DNA of 64,000 nucleotides from Garcia nutans. Its lineage: Eukaryota; Streptophyta; Magnoliopsida; Malpighiales; Euphorbiaceae. The DNA lies in the NCBI GenBank assembly GCA_947685225.1, contig CANTUV010000009.1, forward strand, positions 2,604,001 to 2,668,000, read 5' to 3'. Shown here in pieces: positions 1 to 10,161 of the stretch. Below the pieces are notes generated by a model. The model made no database searches and had not been told where the DNA came from. It worked only from the letters and a program-made list of their open reading frames with translations. Position numbers and translations under genes: made by a program. Position 1 is the stretch's first letter; each line of letters opens with the position of its first letter.

Positions 1-168
1 TAATATCAAAGTAATTAATTAATATTTTTAGGATGAAAATATTGATATGATTAAACAGTTTAATTTTTAAAAATAGAAGATGTAAAAATTAAATGTTAAA
101 AATACATGAACTGACTAGTGTAATATATAAAATTTTAAAAATTTTATAATTATTTAGCCATAAGAAAA

Positions 169-397
169 ATATTAATTACAGTTATTTTAAAAATTAATTA
201 TTGGATAATTTTTTTATATTAATTAAAAATATTAATTATAATATTTTTTTTAATATTTATAATATTAAAATAAAAAACAAATTTATATTTTAATATTTAT
301 AATATTAAAATAAAAAAATAAATTTATAATATTTTATTTATATTAATAAAAAATAAATTATTTAATAATTACTCTTTAACATAACTGTAATTAATAT
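169..397. mobile_element. MITE, family 1, copy 1
   Basis: A short AT-rich stretch with inverted ends: the left end reads TTAATTACAGTTATTTTA and the right end is its near reverse complement (ATAACTGTAATTAA). No coding capacity is seen. The same termini recur at 13991-14154, so this is a family, not a chance palindrome. Exact ends and target duplication are unclear because the flanks are AT-rich. The superfamily is not assigned. Confidence 0.6.
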
Positions 398-436
398 TTT
401 TTTTATAAACAATTACAAAGGAAGAGTATTTCCTTT

Positions 437-1117
437 TGTTGGAAAATATCAACCATTTGATAATTAACCATTTGGTATTTTTTTGACCAATTAAAAAAAT
501 AATAATAATAAGTTGAAAATGGTTGTTGGCCTAATTAAATTAGGCCAACAACCTCATGGGAAGGACTATATATATGACCTTCCTCTTCTTCTTCAATACA
601 CATAATTTGAGAGGAGAAATATTAGAGAATTGTGTGAGAGAGAAAGAATTATTTGGTGAGTGACAAAATAGTGAAATAGTTTAATTTTGGGAGTGTTTGA
701 AAAATACTTGAGTGCCACTATTTTGGGTTTATCTCAATTGTAATAATTGTACCTCTAGAAATATTTCTAGAGAAGTCTCTCTTGTAAGCCTACTAATTTT
801 AATAGTGAAAGAATAATTTTCGGAGTTTGTCCCATGGACGTAGCCCAAAGTAAAAGGGTGAACCACTTTAAATTCGGTGTGTTATTTTGTCTCAGTTTTA
901 TAGCTATTATCAAGGGTAGTTGTTTTGTTATATTGTGCTATTAATTATCCGAGTGAAATTCTGTCTAAGGAGACTGGGTTTTAAGCGGGACCGCCTGTGA
1001 CCCCTTCAGCCTTTCCTGGGAATTTTCTTGGTATTTATTTTTAGTACAATATTTCATACACTATTTACTTGTATAATAGTAAGTAATTTGTGTGCTACTT
1101 ACTTCCGTTGCACAACA
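437..1117 (+). repeat. 5' LTR of copia element 1
   Basis: 681 bp, starting TGTTGG and ending ACAACA, matched by the 3' LTR at 5210-5883. Near its start is an inverted repeat (GTTGTTGGCCTAA...TTAGGCCAACAAC, about 522-552). A TATATATATGACC stretch near 567 is a plausible promoter core, followed by a transcribed leader. The 3' LTR differs by about 35 changes and a few short indels. Confidence 0.93.
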
Positions 1118-1119
1118 CG

Positions 1120-1131
1120 TGGTATCAGAGC
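1120..1131 (+). other. Primer binding site, copia element 1
   Basis: TGGTATCAGAGC lies 2 bp after the 5' LTR. It is the standard plant copia site complementary to the 3' end of initiator methionine tRNA, where minus-strand cDNA synthesis starts. Confidence 0.93.
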
Positions 1132-1179
1132 TGTGGTTCAAACACACAGTATTGGAGTTAACCTCTTTGCATTAAAGAG

Positions 1180-4100
1180 ATGAAAACAAAGATAAACAAG
1201 ATGATCAGCCTAAATGGCTCGAATTACCACATATGGAGAAACAAGATGAAGGATCTCCTATTTGTGACGAAAATGCATTTGCCTGTGTTCACCACATCAA
1301 AACCTGATGATAAATCAGATGAAGACTGGAAGTTCGAGCATGAGCAAGTGTGTGGTTTTATCCCACAGTTTGTCGAAGACAATGTGTATAATCACATTTG
1401 TAAAGAGACTCATGCTAGATCCCTATGGGAGAAGCTTGAAAAGTTATATGCTTCTAAAACAGGGAATAACAAGTTGCTCTATTTGACTAAACTGGTCAAA
1501 ATTAGTTACCGAGAAGGTAAATCTTTGGCGGATCACTTGAATGAATTTCAAGGTTTTGTGGATCAGTTGTCAGGAATGGGCATAAAATTTGATGATGAGG
1601 TGCTCAGTCTTTTACTACTTTCCTCTTTGCCAGAGTCTTAGGAGACTTTGAAGATTTTCATCACTAATTCAGCAGTTGATGGTTTTGTTAGTTTGAAATC
1701 CGTCAAGAGTTCAATTATGAATGAAGAGATGAGAAGGAGATCTCAAAATTCAGTATCTACATCTCAGCTAGATGTTCTGGTTACTGATTCTAGAGGGAGG
1801 AGCAAGTTCAGGAGTTCAAATACCAGAGATAAAAACTGAGGAAAATCAAACAAATATGCAAATGTTAAATGCCATCACTGTAAAAAGAAGGGACATATCA
1901 AGAAATTCTGTCGAAAGTTCAAACAGGAGAAGAACAAAGACAAAGAGATTAAGCGAGATGCTAGCAGTGATGATGAACGAGAAACCACGGCTGCCACCAT
2001 TGAAGAATTTCATGTTATTTCTTATGATAATGATGTGAATATTGCATCCAGTGAATTGGACTGGGTAGGTGATAGTGGTGCCACCATTCATGCCACATCA
2101 CATAAAGAATTTTTCTCAACATATAAACAAGGAGATTTTGGTGTTGTCAAAATGGGAGACAAGGGTATAGCCAAGATCATCGACAGGGGTGATATTTTTT
2201 TAAAGACAGAAAATGAGATAAGATTGTTTTTGAAAGATGTCAGACATATTCCCAACCTTCAGCTAAACTTGATTTCTATTGGTATGCTTGATGATGAAGG
2301 TTTCAGCAGTACTTTCAAGGATAGTCAATGGAAACTTACTAAAGGCTCCTTGGTATATGAAAAAAGTAAAAAGTGCTCCAAGCTATATGTGATGCAAGCA
2401 AAGCTCTCCAGTGATTCTGTGAATGCAGTGGAGAAATAAAATATGACTGAATGATGGCATAGAAGACTCAGTCATATGGGCGAGAAAGGGATGACACAAT
2501 TGGTAAAGAAGAATGTATTGTCTGGAGTTGATAAAGTGGATTTGAAGAAATATACTAACTGTCTGGCTGGAAAACAAAACAGAGTTGCTTTCAAAGATTC
2601 CACTCCTTCCAGAATGAAGAATGTATTGGATCTTATTCACTCAGATCTGTGTGGACCAATATCAAAGTCACTTGGTGGTGCTCAATACTTTGTGACTTTC
2701 ATTGATGATCATTCAAGGAAAATATGGGTATATACTTTGAAGTCAAAAGACTAAGTAATAGACGTGTTCAAGCAATTTCATGCCTTAGTTGAAAGGGAGA
2801 CTGGGAAGAAGTTAAAATGCATTCGGACAGACAATAGTGGAGAATACATGGGATCATTTGATGCCTACTGCAAGGAGCATGGTATTCGACAACAAACAAC
2901 ACCTTCAAAAACGCCGTAATTGAACGGTTTAGCGGAGAGGATGAACAGAACTTTGATGGAGAGAGTTAGAAGTTTGCTCTCACATTCAAAGTTGCCTAAG
3001 ATTTTTTGGGGTGAAGCTCTATACGTTGTAGTACATGTACTCAATTTTTCACCCTGTGTTCCTCTTAAATATAATACACTAGAAAAAGGTGTGGTCAAGA
3101 AAGGATGTTTCCTATAATCATTTAAGGGTGTTTGGTTGCAAAGCTTTTGTGCACATTCCTAAGGATGAGAGATCAAAGCTTGATGTCAAGAAACGTGAAT
3201 GTGTATTTATTGGTTATGGTCAAGATCATGATCAACTTGGCTATAGATTTTATGATCCAGTTTAGAAAAAGCTTCTTAGAAGCTGTGATGTCATATTTGT
3301 TGAAGATCAAACCATTGAAGACATTAACAAAGTGAAAAAGGATATTCCTGAATCCAATGGTGATTCAACAAACTTAAAGCTAGTTCCTCCAAAGGCGGTG
3401 CCAAGACAAGTTGGAAATGAAATACAAAATCGTCAGCTAGAAAATACTGACATCGATGCTCCAACAGAGGTCCAATAGGATGATGATGAGGACTAGATTG
3501 AAAACCAGCCACCACTATCAGTAGAAGTTCCTCAGGTTCTATTGAGGAGATCTACTAGAACTCGACAACCTTCTATTAGATACTTGAATGATCAGTACGT
3601 GTTACTCACTGATAGGGGAGAACCTGAGGATTACCAAGAAGCTATGGCAGATGAGAAGAGGAAGAAATGGATTGAAGCCATGCAAGATGAGATAAAATCT
3701 TTGCATGATAATAAAACTTTTGAGCTTATGAAGTTGCTAACAGGCAAGAGGGCTTTGAAGAATAAATGGGTGTTCATGATAAAGCATGATGAACACAGTT
3801 CCCAGCCATGATTCAGAGCCAGATTAGTTGTTAAGGGATTCAACCAAAGGATAGGAATTGACTTTGATGAGATTTTTTCACTAGTGGTGAAGATTACATC
3901 CATTCGTACATTACTGGGATTAGCTGCAAGTCTCGACATGGAGATTGAGCAGATGGATGTAAAAACTGCCTTCCTTCATGGTGACTTGGAGGAAGAGATA
4001 TACATGGAACAACCAGAGGGTTTCAAAGAAAAAGGAAAAGAGGATTATGTTTGCAAGTTAAAGAAAAACTTGTATGGCTTGAAGCAGACACCGAGACAGT

Positions 4101-5160
4101 GGTACAAGAAGTTTGAGTCAGTTATGGGAGAGCAAGGCTACAAAAAGACCTCTTCAAATCACTGTGTATTTGTGAAGAAATTCTCTGATGATGATTTTAT
4201 AATTCTCTTACTCTATGTGGATGACATGTTAATCGTTGGCCATTACATTTCTAGAATTAACAATCTGAAGAAGCAGTTAAGCAAGTCTTTTGCTATGAAA
4301 GACTTAGGGCCAGCAGCACAAATTCTTGGCATGAAGATAATCAGAGATAAAGGCACTAAGAAATTGTGGTTGTCACGGGAGAAGTATATTAAGAAAGTAC
4401 TTCAAAGGTTAATATGGACAAGGCTAAAGCGGTTAGTTGCGGTTAGTTGTCCTCTTGCTAACCACTTTAAATTAACTTCAAAACAATATTCTTCCACAGA
4501 TAAAGAGAAAAACCAGATGGATAGAGTTCCATATGCTTCAGTAGTTGGCAGTTTGATGTATGCTATGGTATGTACACGGCCAGATATTGCTCACTCAGTG
4601 GGAGTAATAAGTCGGTTCCTTTCTAATCCTGGTAAGGAATATTGGGCTGCTGTGAAATGAATTCTCAGATATCTCTGTGGTACTTCCAAAATATGTTTAT
4701 GTTTTGGTGATAGTAAACCTGTGTTAATTGGCTACACAGATGCAGATATGGCAGGCGATGTTGACTCAAGAAAGTCTACATCAGGTTATTTGATTTCATT
4801 TGCAGGGGGAGCCGTGTCATGGCAATCAAGGTTGCAAAAGTGTGTTGCTCTCTCAACAACTAAAGCAGAATTTATTGCTGCAACTGAAGCTTGCAAAGAG
4901 CTCTTGTGGATGAAAAAGTTCTTAGATGAACTTGGATTTCAGCAGGATAGATATTCACTTTATTGTGATAGTTAGAGCGCTATCCACCTTGGGAAGAATT
5001 CCTCCTTCCACTCAAGATCAAAGTATATTGATGTGAGATACCACTGGATCAGAGATGTGTTGGAGAAAAAACTTTTACAGCTTGAGAAGATTCATACTGA
5101 AGAAAATGGTGCAGACATGTTAACAAAAATTCTACCAAGGAAAAAGTTTGAGTTTTGTTG
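1180..5160 (+). pseudogene. Broken gag-pol polyprotein of copia element 1
   Basis: Starts with a copia gag domain (LNGSNYHIWRNKMKDLL), followed by a CX2CX4HX4C zinc knuckle at 1870-1911, protease active site DSGA near 2065, integrase (HHCC region from about 2456, core near 2640-2940), reverse transcriptase with YVDD near 4217-4230, and RNase H (YTDADMAGD near 4733). Stops interrupt frame 1 at 1639, 1837, 2452 and 2752. The reading then shifts after about 3100, and further stops occur near 3265, 3478, 3494, 3809, 4658 and 4973. Closest in style to tobacco TNT1-94-type copia. The number of lesions fits the LTR divergence. No functional product is expected. Confidence 0.93.
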
Positions 5161-5195
5161 ATCATCTACAGGAATGACAGTTAATTCATATGGAT

Positions 5196-5209
5196 GGTAG
5201 GGGGAGAAT
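5196..5209 (+). other. Polypurine tract, copia element 1
   Basis: GGTAGGGGGAGAAT directly abuts the TG of the 3' LTR, the expected position for the plus-strand primer. Confidence 0.88.
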
Positions 5210-5883
5210 TGTTGAAAAATACCAATCATTTGGTAATTAACCATTTGGTATTTTTTTGACCAATTAAAAAAATAATAATAATAAGTTGAAAATAGTTGTT
5301 GGCCTAATTAAGTTAGGCCAACAACCTCATAGGAAGACCTATATATATGGCCTTCCCCTTCTTCTTCAATACACACAATTTGAGAGGAAAAATATTAGAG
5401 AATTGTGAGAGAGAGAGAGAGAGAGAATTATTTGGGGAGTGACAAAATAGTGAAGTAGTTTAATTTTGGGAGTGTTTGGAAAACACTTGAGTGCCACTAT
5501 TTTGGGGTTATCTGAATTGTAATAATTGTACCTCTAGAAATATTTCTAGAGAAGTCTCTCTTGTAAGCCAACTAATTTTAATAGTGGAAGAATAATTTTC
5601 GGAGTTTGTCCCGTGGACGTAGCCCAAAGTAAAAGGGTGAACCATGTTAAATTCAGTGTGTTATTTTGTCTCAGTTTTATAGCTATTATCAAGGGTAGTT
5701 GTTTTGTTATATTGTGCTATTAATTATCCGAGTGAAATTCTGTCTAAGGAGATTGAGTTTTAAGTGGGACCGCCTGTGACCCCTCCAGCCTTTCTCGAAA
5801 TTTTTTTGGTATTTATTTTTAATACAATATTTGCTTGTATAATAGTAAGTAATTTGCGTGCTACTTACTTCCGCTGCACAACA
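5210..5883 (+). repeat. 3' LTR of copia element 1
   Basis: 674 bp, TGTTGA...ACAACA, homologous end to end to 437-1117. It contains a short GA microsatellite near 5407-5425 that is shorter in the 5' LTR. The target duplication CCTTT follows directly. Confidence 0.93.
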
Positions 5884-5919
5884 CCTTTCTAATTGTTTGA
5901 TTGTTTATTTAATTTATAG

Positions 5920-6187
5920 CTCGATCGATTAGTTTGGACATGGTAAAGAGCTATTTGGTGAAGATCATCTACACTCAGTTAGAGAACAAACCGTTTTCAG
6001 TGTTGTACATGCACACCGGAGTTCAAAGAAGCGAGAATTTTCCTGGAATTTCAACCTTGCGATCAATTTACAATGCGATTCCGATCAACGTTAAAGAAAA
6101 TCTTCACGCCGTTTACTTTCTTCACCCTAGCTTACAGTCCAGGCTCTTTCTCGCCACCTTTGGCCTTTTTCTATTTAGCGGCGGGTA
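5920..6187 (+). pseudogene. SEC14/CRAL-TRIO-like exon fragment, copy A
   Basis: One open exon bounded by a plausible acceptor (TTTATAG, 5913-5919) and donor (GTAAGG at 6188). The translation contains YMHTGVQRSENFPGISTLRS and a VYFLHPSLQSRLF block ending in LFSGG, resembling the lipid-binding CRAL-TRIO domain of plant 'SEC14 cytosolic factor family' proteins such as Arabidopsis At4g35750. Upstream exons are absent; the copia insertion lies just before it. The following exon, present in copy B (46373-46604), is missing here. It is therefore a gene fragment. A related broken copy lies 40 kb away with the same neighbours, showing a segmental duplication. Confidence 0.75.
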
Positions 6188-6849
6188 AGGCGAATTTTAA
6201 TATTTATCTGTGACTAATAACCTGTTTGAATTTCTAATTGGGTCTAAATCTATTCAATTAGTGTAAATACTATGATAATTAGATAATTAACCATTCAAAT
6301 TAGTATACTAATAAACTCAATGTGTATATAATAAAAGAGATATAACAAATTTAAATTTCTACAAAATTTTATTAATTTCTTTATTTTAAATGATTTTCAT
6401 TTTTTTTATAAACATACATTAAACAAATAACAATAAAGTCTTAATATCAAGTTAATTAGAATCGGTTATATGAATTTTTTTCACTCGATTCGATTTATAT
6501 CTATCTCTTTTGATAAATTTAAAATAAAGAAATTATTTTATACAAAAAATATAATTAATATATTAATAATTTATGTATTTTTTATTATATAATAAATTAT
6601 TTTTAAATTTATTTTGAAAATAGTATAATTATAAATTATTATAAATTTTTTATTTAAAGTAAATTTATTAAAAGATAAAATAGAAAAAATAATTTTAAAT
6701 GGAGTATTATAAATAAAAATAGATAATTATTACGAGATATCTCAAAAATAAAATAGTGAATAATTTTTATAGGATAAATGAATTAATTTTTTATATTATT
6801 TGTTAATATATATTTTTAGCTAATCAATTTGATTTAATATTTTGATTCG
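6188..6849. other. Gene-free AT-rich spacer
   Basis: No open frame or RNA gene recognised. Parts match the spacer after SEC14 copy B: 6330-6380 resembles 46700-46745, and 6790-6800 resembles 46755-46780. Confidence 0.6.
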
Positions 6850-6857
6850 ATAAGGAG

Positions 6858-7817
6858 CAGTGGCGGAACCAGAAACAGAATGAAGGGGGCAAATTTTCTA
6901 AGAAAAAAAATTATAACTGAACTAAAAATAAAATAAAATATTTAATATTATAGTAAAATTTATATTTTTGTCGCAAATTTCTATCACAAATTTCTATTAT
7001 TTACGGAATTTTAAAAATTTTACATATATTTTTATTTTAATTTTTTGATTTATTAATTTATTTATAGTATTTTATTAAATACTATTTCAAATGAGAATAT
7101 TAGTTTTATCCAATTCATAATTAAATAATAAAATTTTAATATTAACCTAAATACCTAAACATAAAACCCTAAATAATCACTAATTAAAATAAAAAAAGAA
7201 ACATATAATATATATATATATAACACTATATCTATATAAGTATAATATCGCAAAATTTTAAATATTCACTAATTAAAAAAATATATATGATAAAAAAATC
7301 AATATGTATACAAAATATTATAAAATTTTGTAAAAATAATATATATATATACAACTAAATTAAAAATTTTAAATATCCACTAATTAAAAAAAATATATGA
7401 TAAAAAAAGCAAATATATATATAATACTATACATATATATATATACACCTAATTATAAACTTCTAAATACTCACTAATGCACACTAATTAAAAAATATAT
7501 ATGGTAAAAAAAATTAATATGTATACAAAATACTATCTATACAAAATTTTTATATTTTTATAAAATACTATATATAAAATAATATTAAAATTTTATAAAA
7601 ATACTATATATATAAATACCTAATTATAAAATTTTAAATACCCAAATAATTAAAAAAAATATATATGATAAAAAAATTTAATATGTATATAAAATACTCA
7701 ATGTATATAATTTTTATAAAATATTATAAAAATATGTATATATATATGTGTATATACATATATATGTATACAAGGAGAGAGGAGGGGAGGGGGGGTCCAT
7801 TGCCCCCCCCCCCCCCC
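6858..7817 (+). mobile_element. hAT-like non-autonomous element lacking a recognisable 3' terminus
   Basis: Begins CAGTGGCGGAACCAG, the terminus of the full hAT element at 36310-40958, followed by a G-rich patch. It ends in a GGGG/CCCC-rich patch with a run of about 15 C. A perfect 8-bp direct repeat ATAAGGAG flanks it at 6850-6857 and 7818-7825, the length expected for hAT. The interior is extremely AT-rich and built of about five degenerate repeats near 7160-7730 (core ACTAATTAAAAAA, TATATATGATAAAAAAA). The expected inverted right terminus GTTCCGCCACTG is absent: sequence stops in the C run. No coding capacity. Confidence 0.72.
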
Positions 7818-7825
7818 ATAAGGAG

Positions 7826-8796
7826 TATGGGTTAAAACATGAATAATATTAATTTTAGAAAACAATTGGTAAAAGTTAATTATTTTTTTATTATTAATAG
7901 TTAAAATAATAATAAAAATTTTAGCGTAACAGTAACTATTATCGCGTTATCTGATATCATATATTTGAGTTGCAAAAATACCCTCATGTAATCACAAGAG
8001 AAAACTGCCTACGATAGGCTCAGTGGGTCTTGATTCTTTCCCAGCTCTCACACATTGCAAAAGCATTTATACTTTGAACTGCTTCTTTTTTTTCTTTCCT
8101 TTTTATAATCAATAGTTAAATGAACGCAGGAGCAAAATTTACATTATGGCGAACAAGTAAATTCTATAATAGGATATTTATTATTTTCTTATTTTTGTGT
8201 TTTTTTTTTAGGTTATGTTAACCGTTGGCAATTAACTCAACATATATTTAATGCAGCAATAAACCCTATACTCCATTTTTTTAAATTCCCATAACAAAAT
8301 TATTATAGCGATATATCAATTATTCTTGATTTTTTTTATTAATTTTCACAATTGCTTTTCAATAAAAATTATAGGACTATGGAAACACTAAATTAATCTA
8401 GTGCTTTTCAATATGAAAACATTTCTTCATTTTTAATCATTTTTTTTCATTACAATCTTTGTTTGGATGCAAATAAAATTAAAAAAAAATAAAAAGAAAA
8501 TTTGTTTTTGCATAATCAATCAAATTAGTCAAAAAATGAAATTCGTTTTAAAATATTCTTTTTGGCCACGACAAGATATATATATATATATTTATAAAAT
8601 GTAAGGCATATTTAGAACTATTATGATTTGTTTTTGAAAAAATATATTTTATAATTTTTATTTTCTCTCTTAAAATTAAGTATTTTTTATTTTGCTACTT
8701 GGTTGAAATGTTGAATTATCTAACAAACACTAAAAGAAGAAAAGAAAAAAAACACATGCATTGCATAATATTTTTTTTTATAAAAAAATTCTTTAA
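7826..8796. other. Gene-free spacer, part of duplicated segment A
   Basis: No gene recognised. 7826-7890 matches 46995-47060 and 8560-8796 matches 47275-47496 in segment B; the middle part has diverged or been replaced. Confidence 0.6.
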
Positions 8797-8801
8797 ATAT
8801 G

Positions 8802-8971
8802 TGATAGAGATAAGAATTATCTTATTATATTATTGTATTTATCTATAAGATATTTGTATATAGTTAAACTGTTGTAGGACTCTGTTTTGTATAGTTAAAC
8901 TATTGTAGGACTCTGTTTTGTATATATGAATCTATGATTAATGAGAAGGATAAGGACTTTGAGTTCTCTCA
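8802..8971 (+). repeat. 5' LTR of copia element 2
   Basis: 170 bp, TGATAG...TCTCA. It contains two consecutive copies of a roughly 32-bp unit (ATAGTTAAACTGTTGTAGGA..., about 8859-8922), conserved in both LTRs and so present before insertion. Confidence 0.93.
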
Positions 8972-8983
8972 TGGTATCAGAGC
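8972..8983 (+). other. Primer binding site, copia element 2
   Basis: TGGTATCAGAGC starts on the base after the 5' LTR, complementary to the initiator methionine tRNA 3' end. Confidence 0.93.
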
Positions 8984-9078
8984 AGTAGTCTTACGGCAAA
9001 CGTTTCTGTGCAATTTTCTTCCTTTTACGCTTCTGCTTTCTTTTCTTTCTATTCTTCTATTGTCTTCTTCTCTTTTCA

Positions 9079-10161
9079 ATGGCAGAAACTCCTAAATTCC
9101 ACTCTGCTCTAGCTGTAAACAATGTTAAATCTCTTATTCCCATAACATTGGACATGGAATCTGGAAAATATCATCAATGGGCTGCTCTTTTTAAAGTTCA
9201 GGCCCAAGTTCATAATGTTCTTGAACATATTATTCCACCTACAGACCAAGTAGCTAAGAAAATTTATGAGGATGCCAAAGCTGCTGATCTTACCTTATGG
9301 CGTCGTCTTGATGCAGCGGTTTTGCAGTGGATTTATGCAACTGTTTCTTCTGACATTCTTACCTCCATTCTTGTTGTTGATGATACGGCGAAGTTAGCTT
9401 GGAAACGAGTGGAAAACCAATTTCAAGATAATAAAAATAATCGAGCTGTCTATCTTGAGCATCAGTTTGCTAATGCTAGTTTGGAGAGTTTTTCTTTTAC
9501 TACTGCTTATACTAATCATTTAAAATCGCTTGCTGATCAGCTGGCAGATGTTGGTGCTCCTGTCACAGATCATAGGCTTGTGTTACGGTTGCTAAGTGGT
9601 TTAACTGAAAGTTACAAAGGCTTTGTTACAGTCATGAAGCATAAGGATGTGTTACCAAATTTTGCAACAATTTGTTCACGTCTTAAACTTGAAGAGGAGG
9701 ATCTGAAAATTCATGCGGCTAAGGAAGCAAGTGGTTCTGCACTTGTTGCAACTACTGTCATAGAATCGAACATTGATAACTCTTCAAATCGTAATAATTC
9801 CAATCGTGGAAGAAAACAGAATTCACGTGGAAATAGAGGGGGACGTGGTGGTTCTAGAGGAGGCCGTGGAATGGGAAGAAATCAGAATATGTCCTATCAA
9901 CCTCGCCATCAACATATGCTGCATCAACAATTTCCAGCTTCTTTTCAGCAGTATCAACCTTCACATTTTTCTTCATGGCCAGGTTGGGCACAACCACCTT
10001 GTCCTTATCCATCTACACCTTGGCAGCCTCGACCACCTAATCAAGCAGGTGTTCTTGGACCACGACCCCAGCAGGCTTATAATGCCTCGGTTGCGTCTTC
10101 TTCCTATGGGTACACACCAACTAATCTTCCAATAGATGCTCAATCACCACAGCTCACCTAA
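9079..10161 (+). pseudogene. gag region of copia element 2, ended by a premature stop
   Basis: 360-codon open frame from an ATG 95 bp after the primer site. Residues 25-210 form a copia gag (UBN2-type) domain with a KYHQWAALFKVQ motif. Residues 240-265 are rich in R, G and N (GRGGSRGGRGMGRNQ) and probably bind RNA; no CCHC knuckle is seen. The tail is rich in P and Q. The frame continues in phase into the protease region at 10180, so the TAA at 10159-10161 looks like a point mutation in a single gag-pol frame rather than a natural gag end. Such short-LTR copias usually encode one fused polyprotein. Confidence 0.9.

Larger units (their letters stand above)
437..5883 (+). mobile_element. Ty1-copia LTR retrotransposon 1 (TNT1/Tork-like), complete but coding-dead
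   Basis: Complete LTR retrotransposon of 5447 bp: 5' LTR, initiator-Met-tRNA-type primer site, gag, protease, integrase, reverse transcriptase, RNase H, polypurine tract and 3' LTR, in the integrase-before-RT order that defines Ty1-copia. A perfect 5-bp target duplication CCTTT flanks it at 432-436 and 5884-5888. The LTRs match at roughly 94-95% by eye, so insertion is not recent. The coding region carries many stops and at least one frameshift, so it cannot move by itself. It lies just upstream of a broken SEC14-like exon. Confidence 0.95.
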
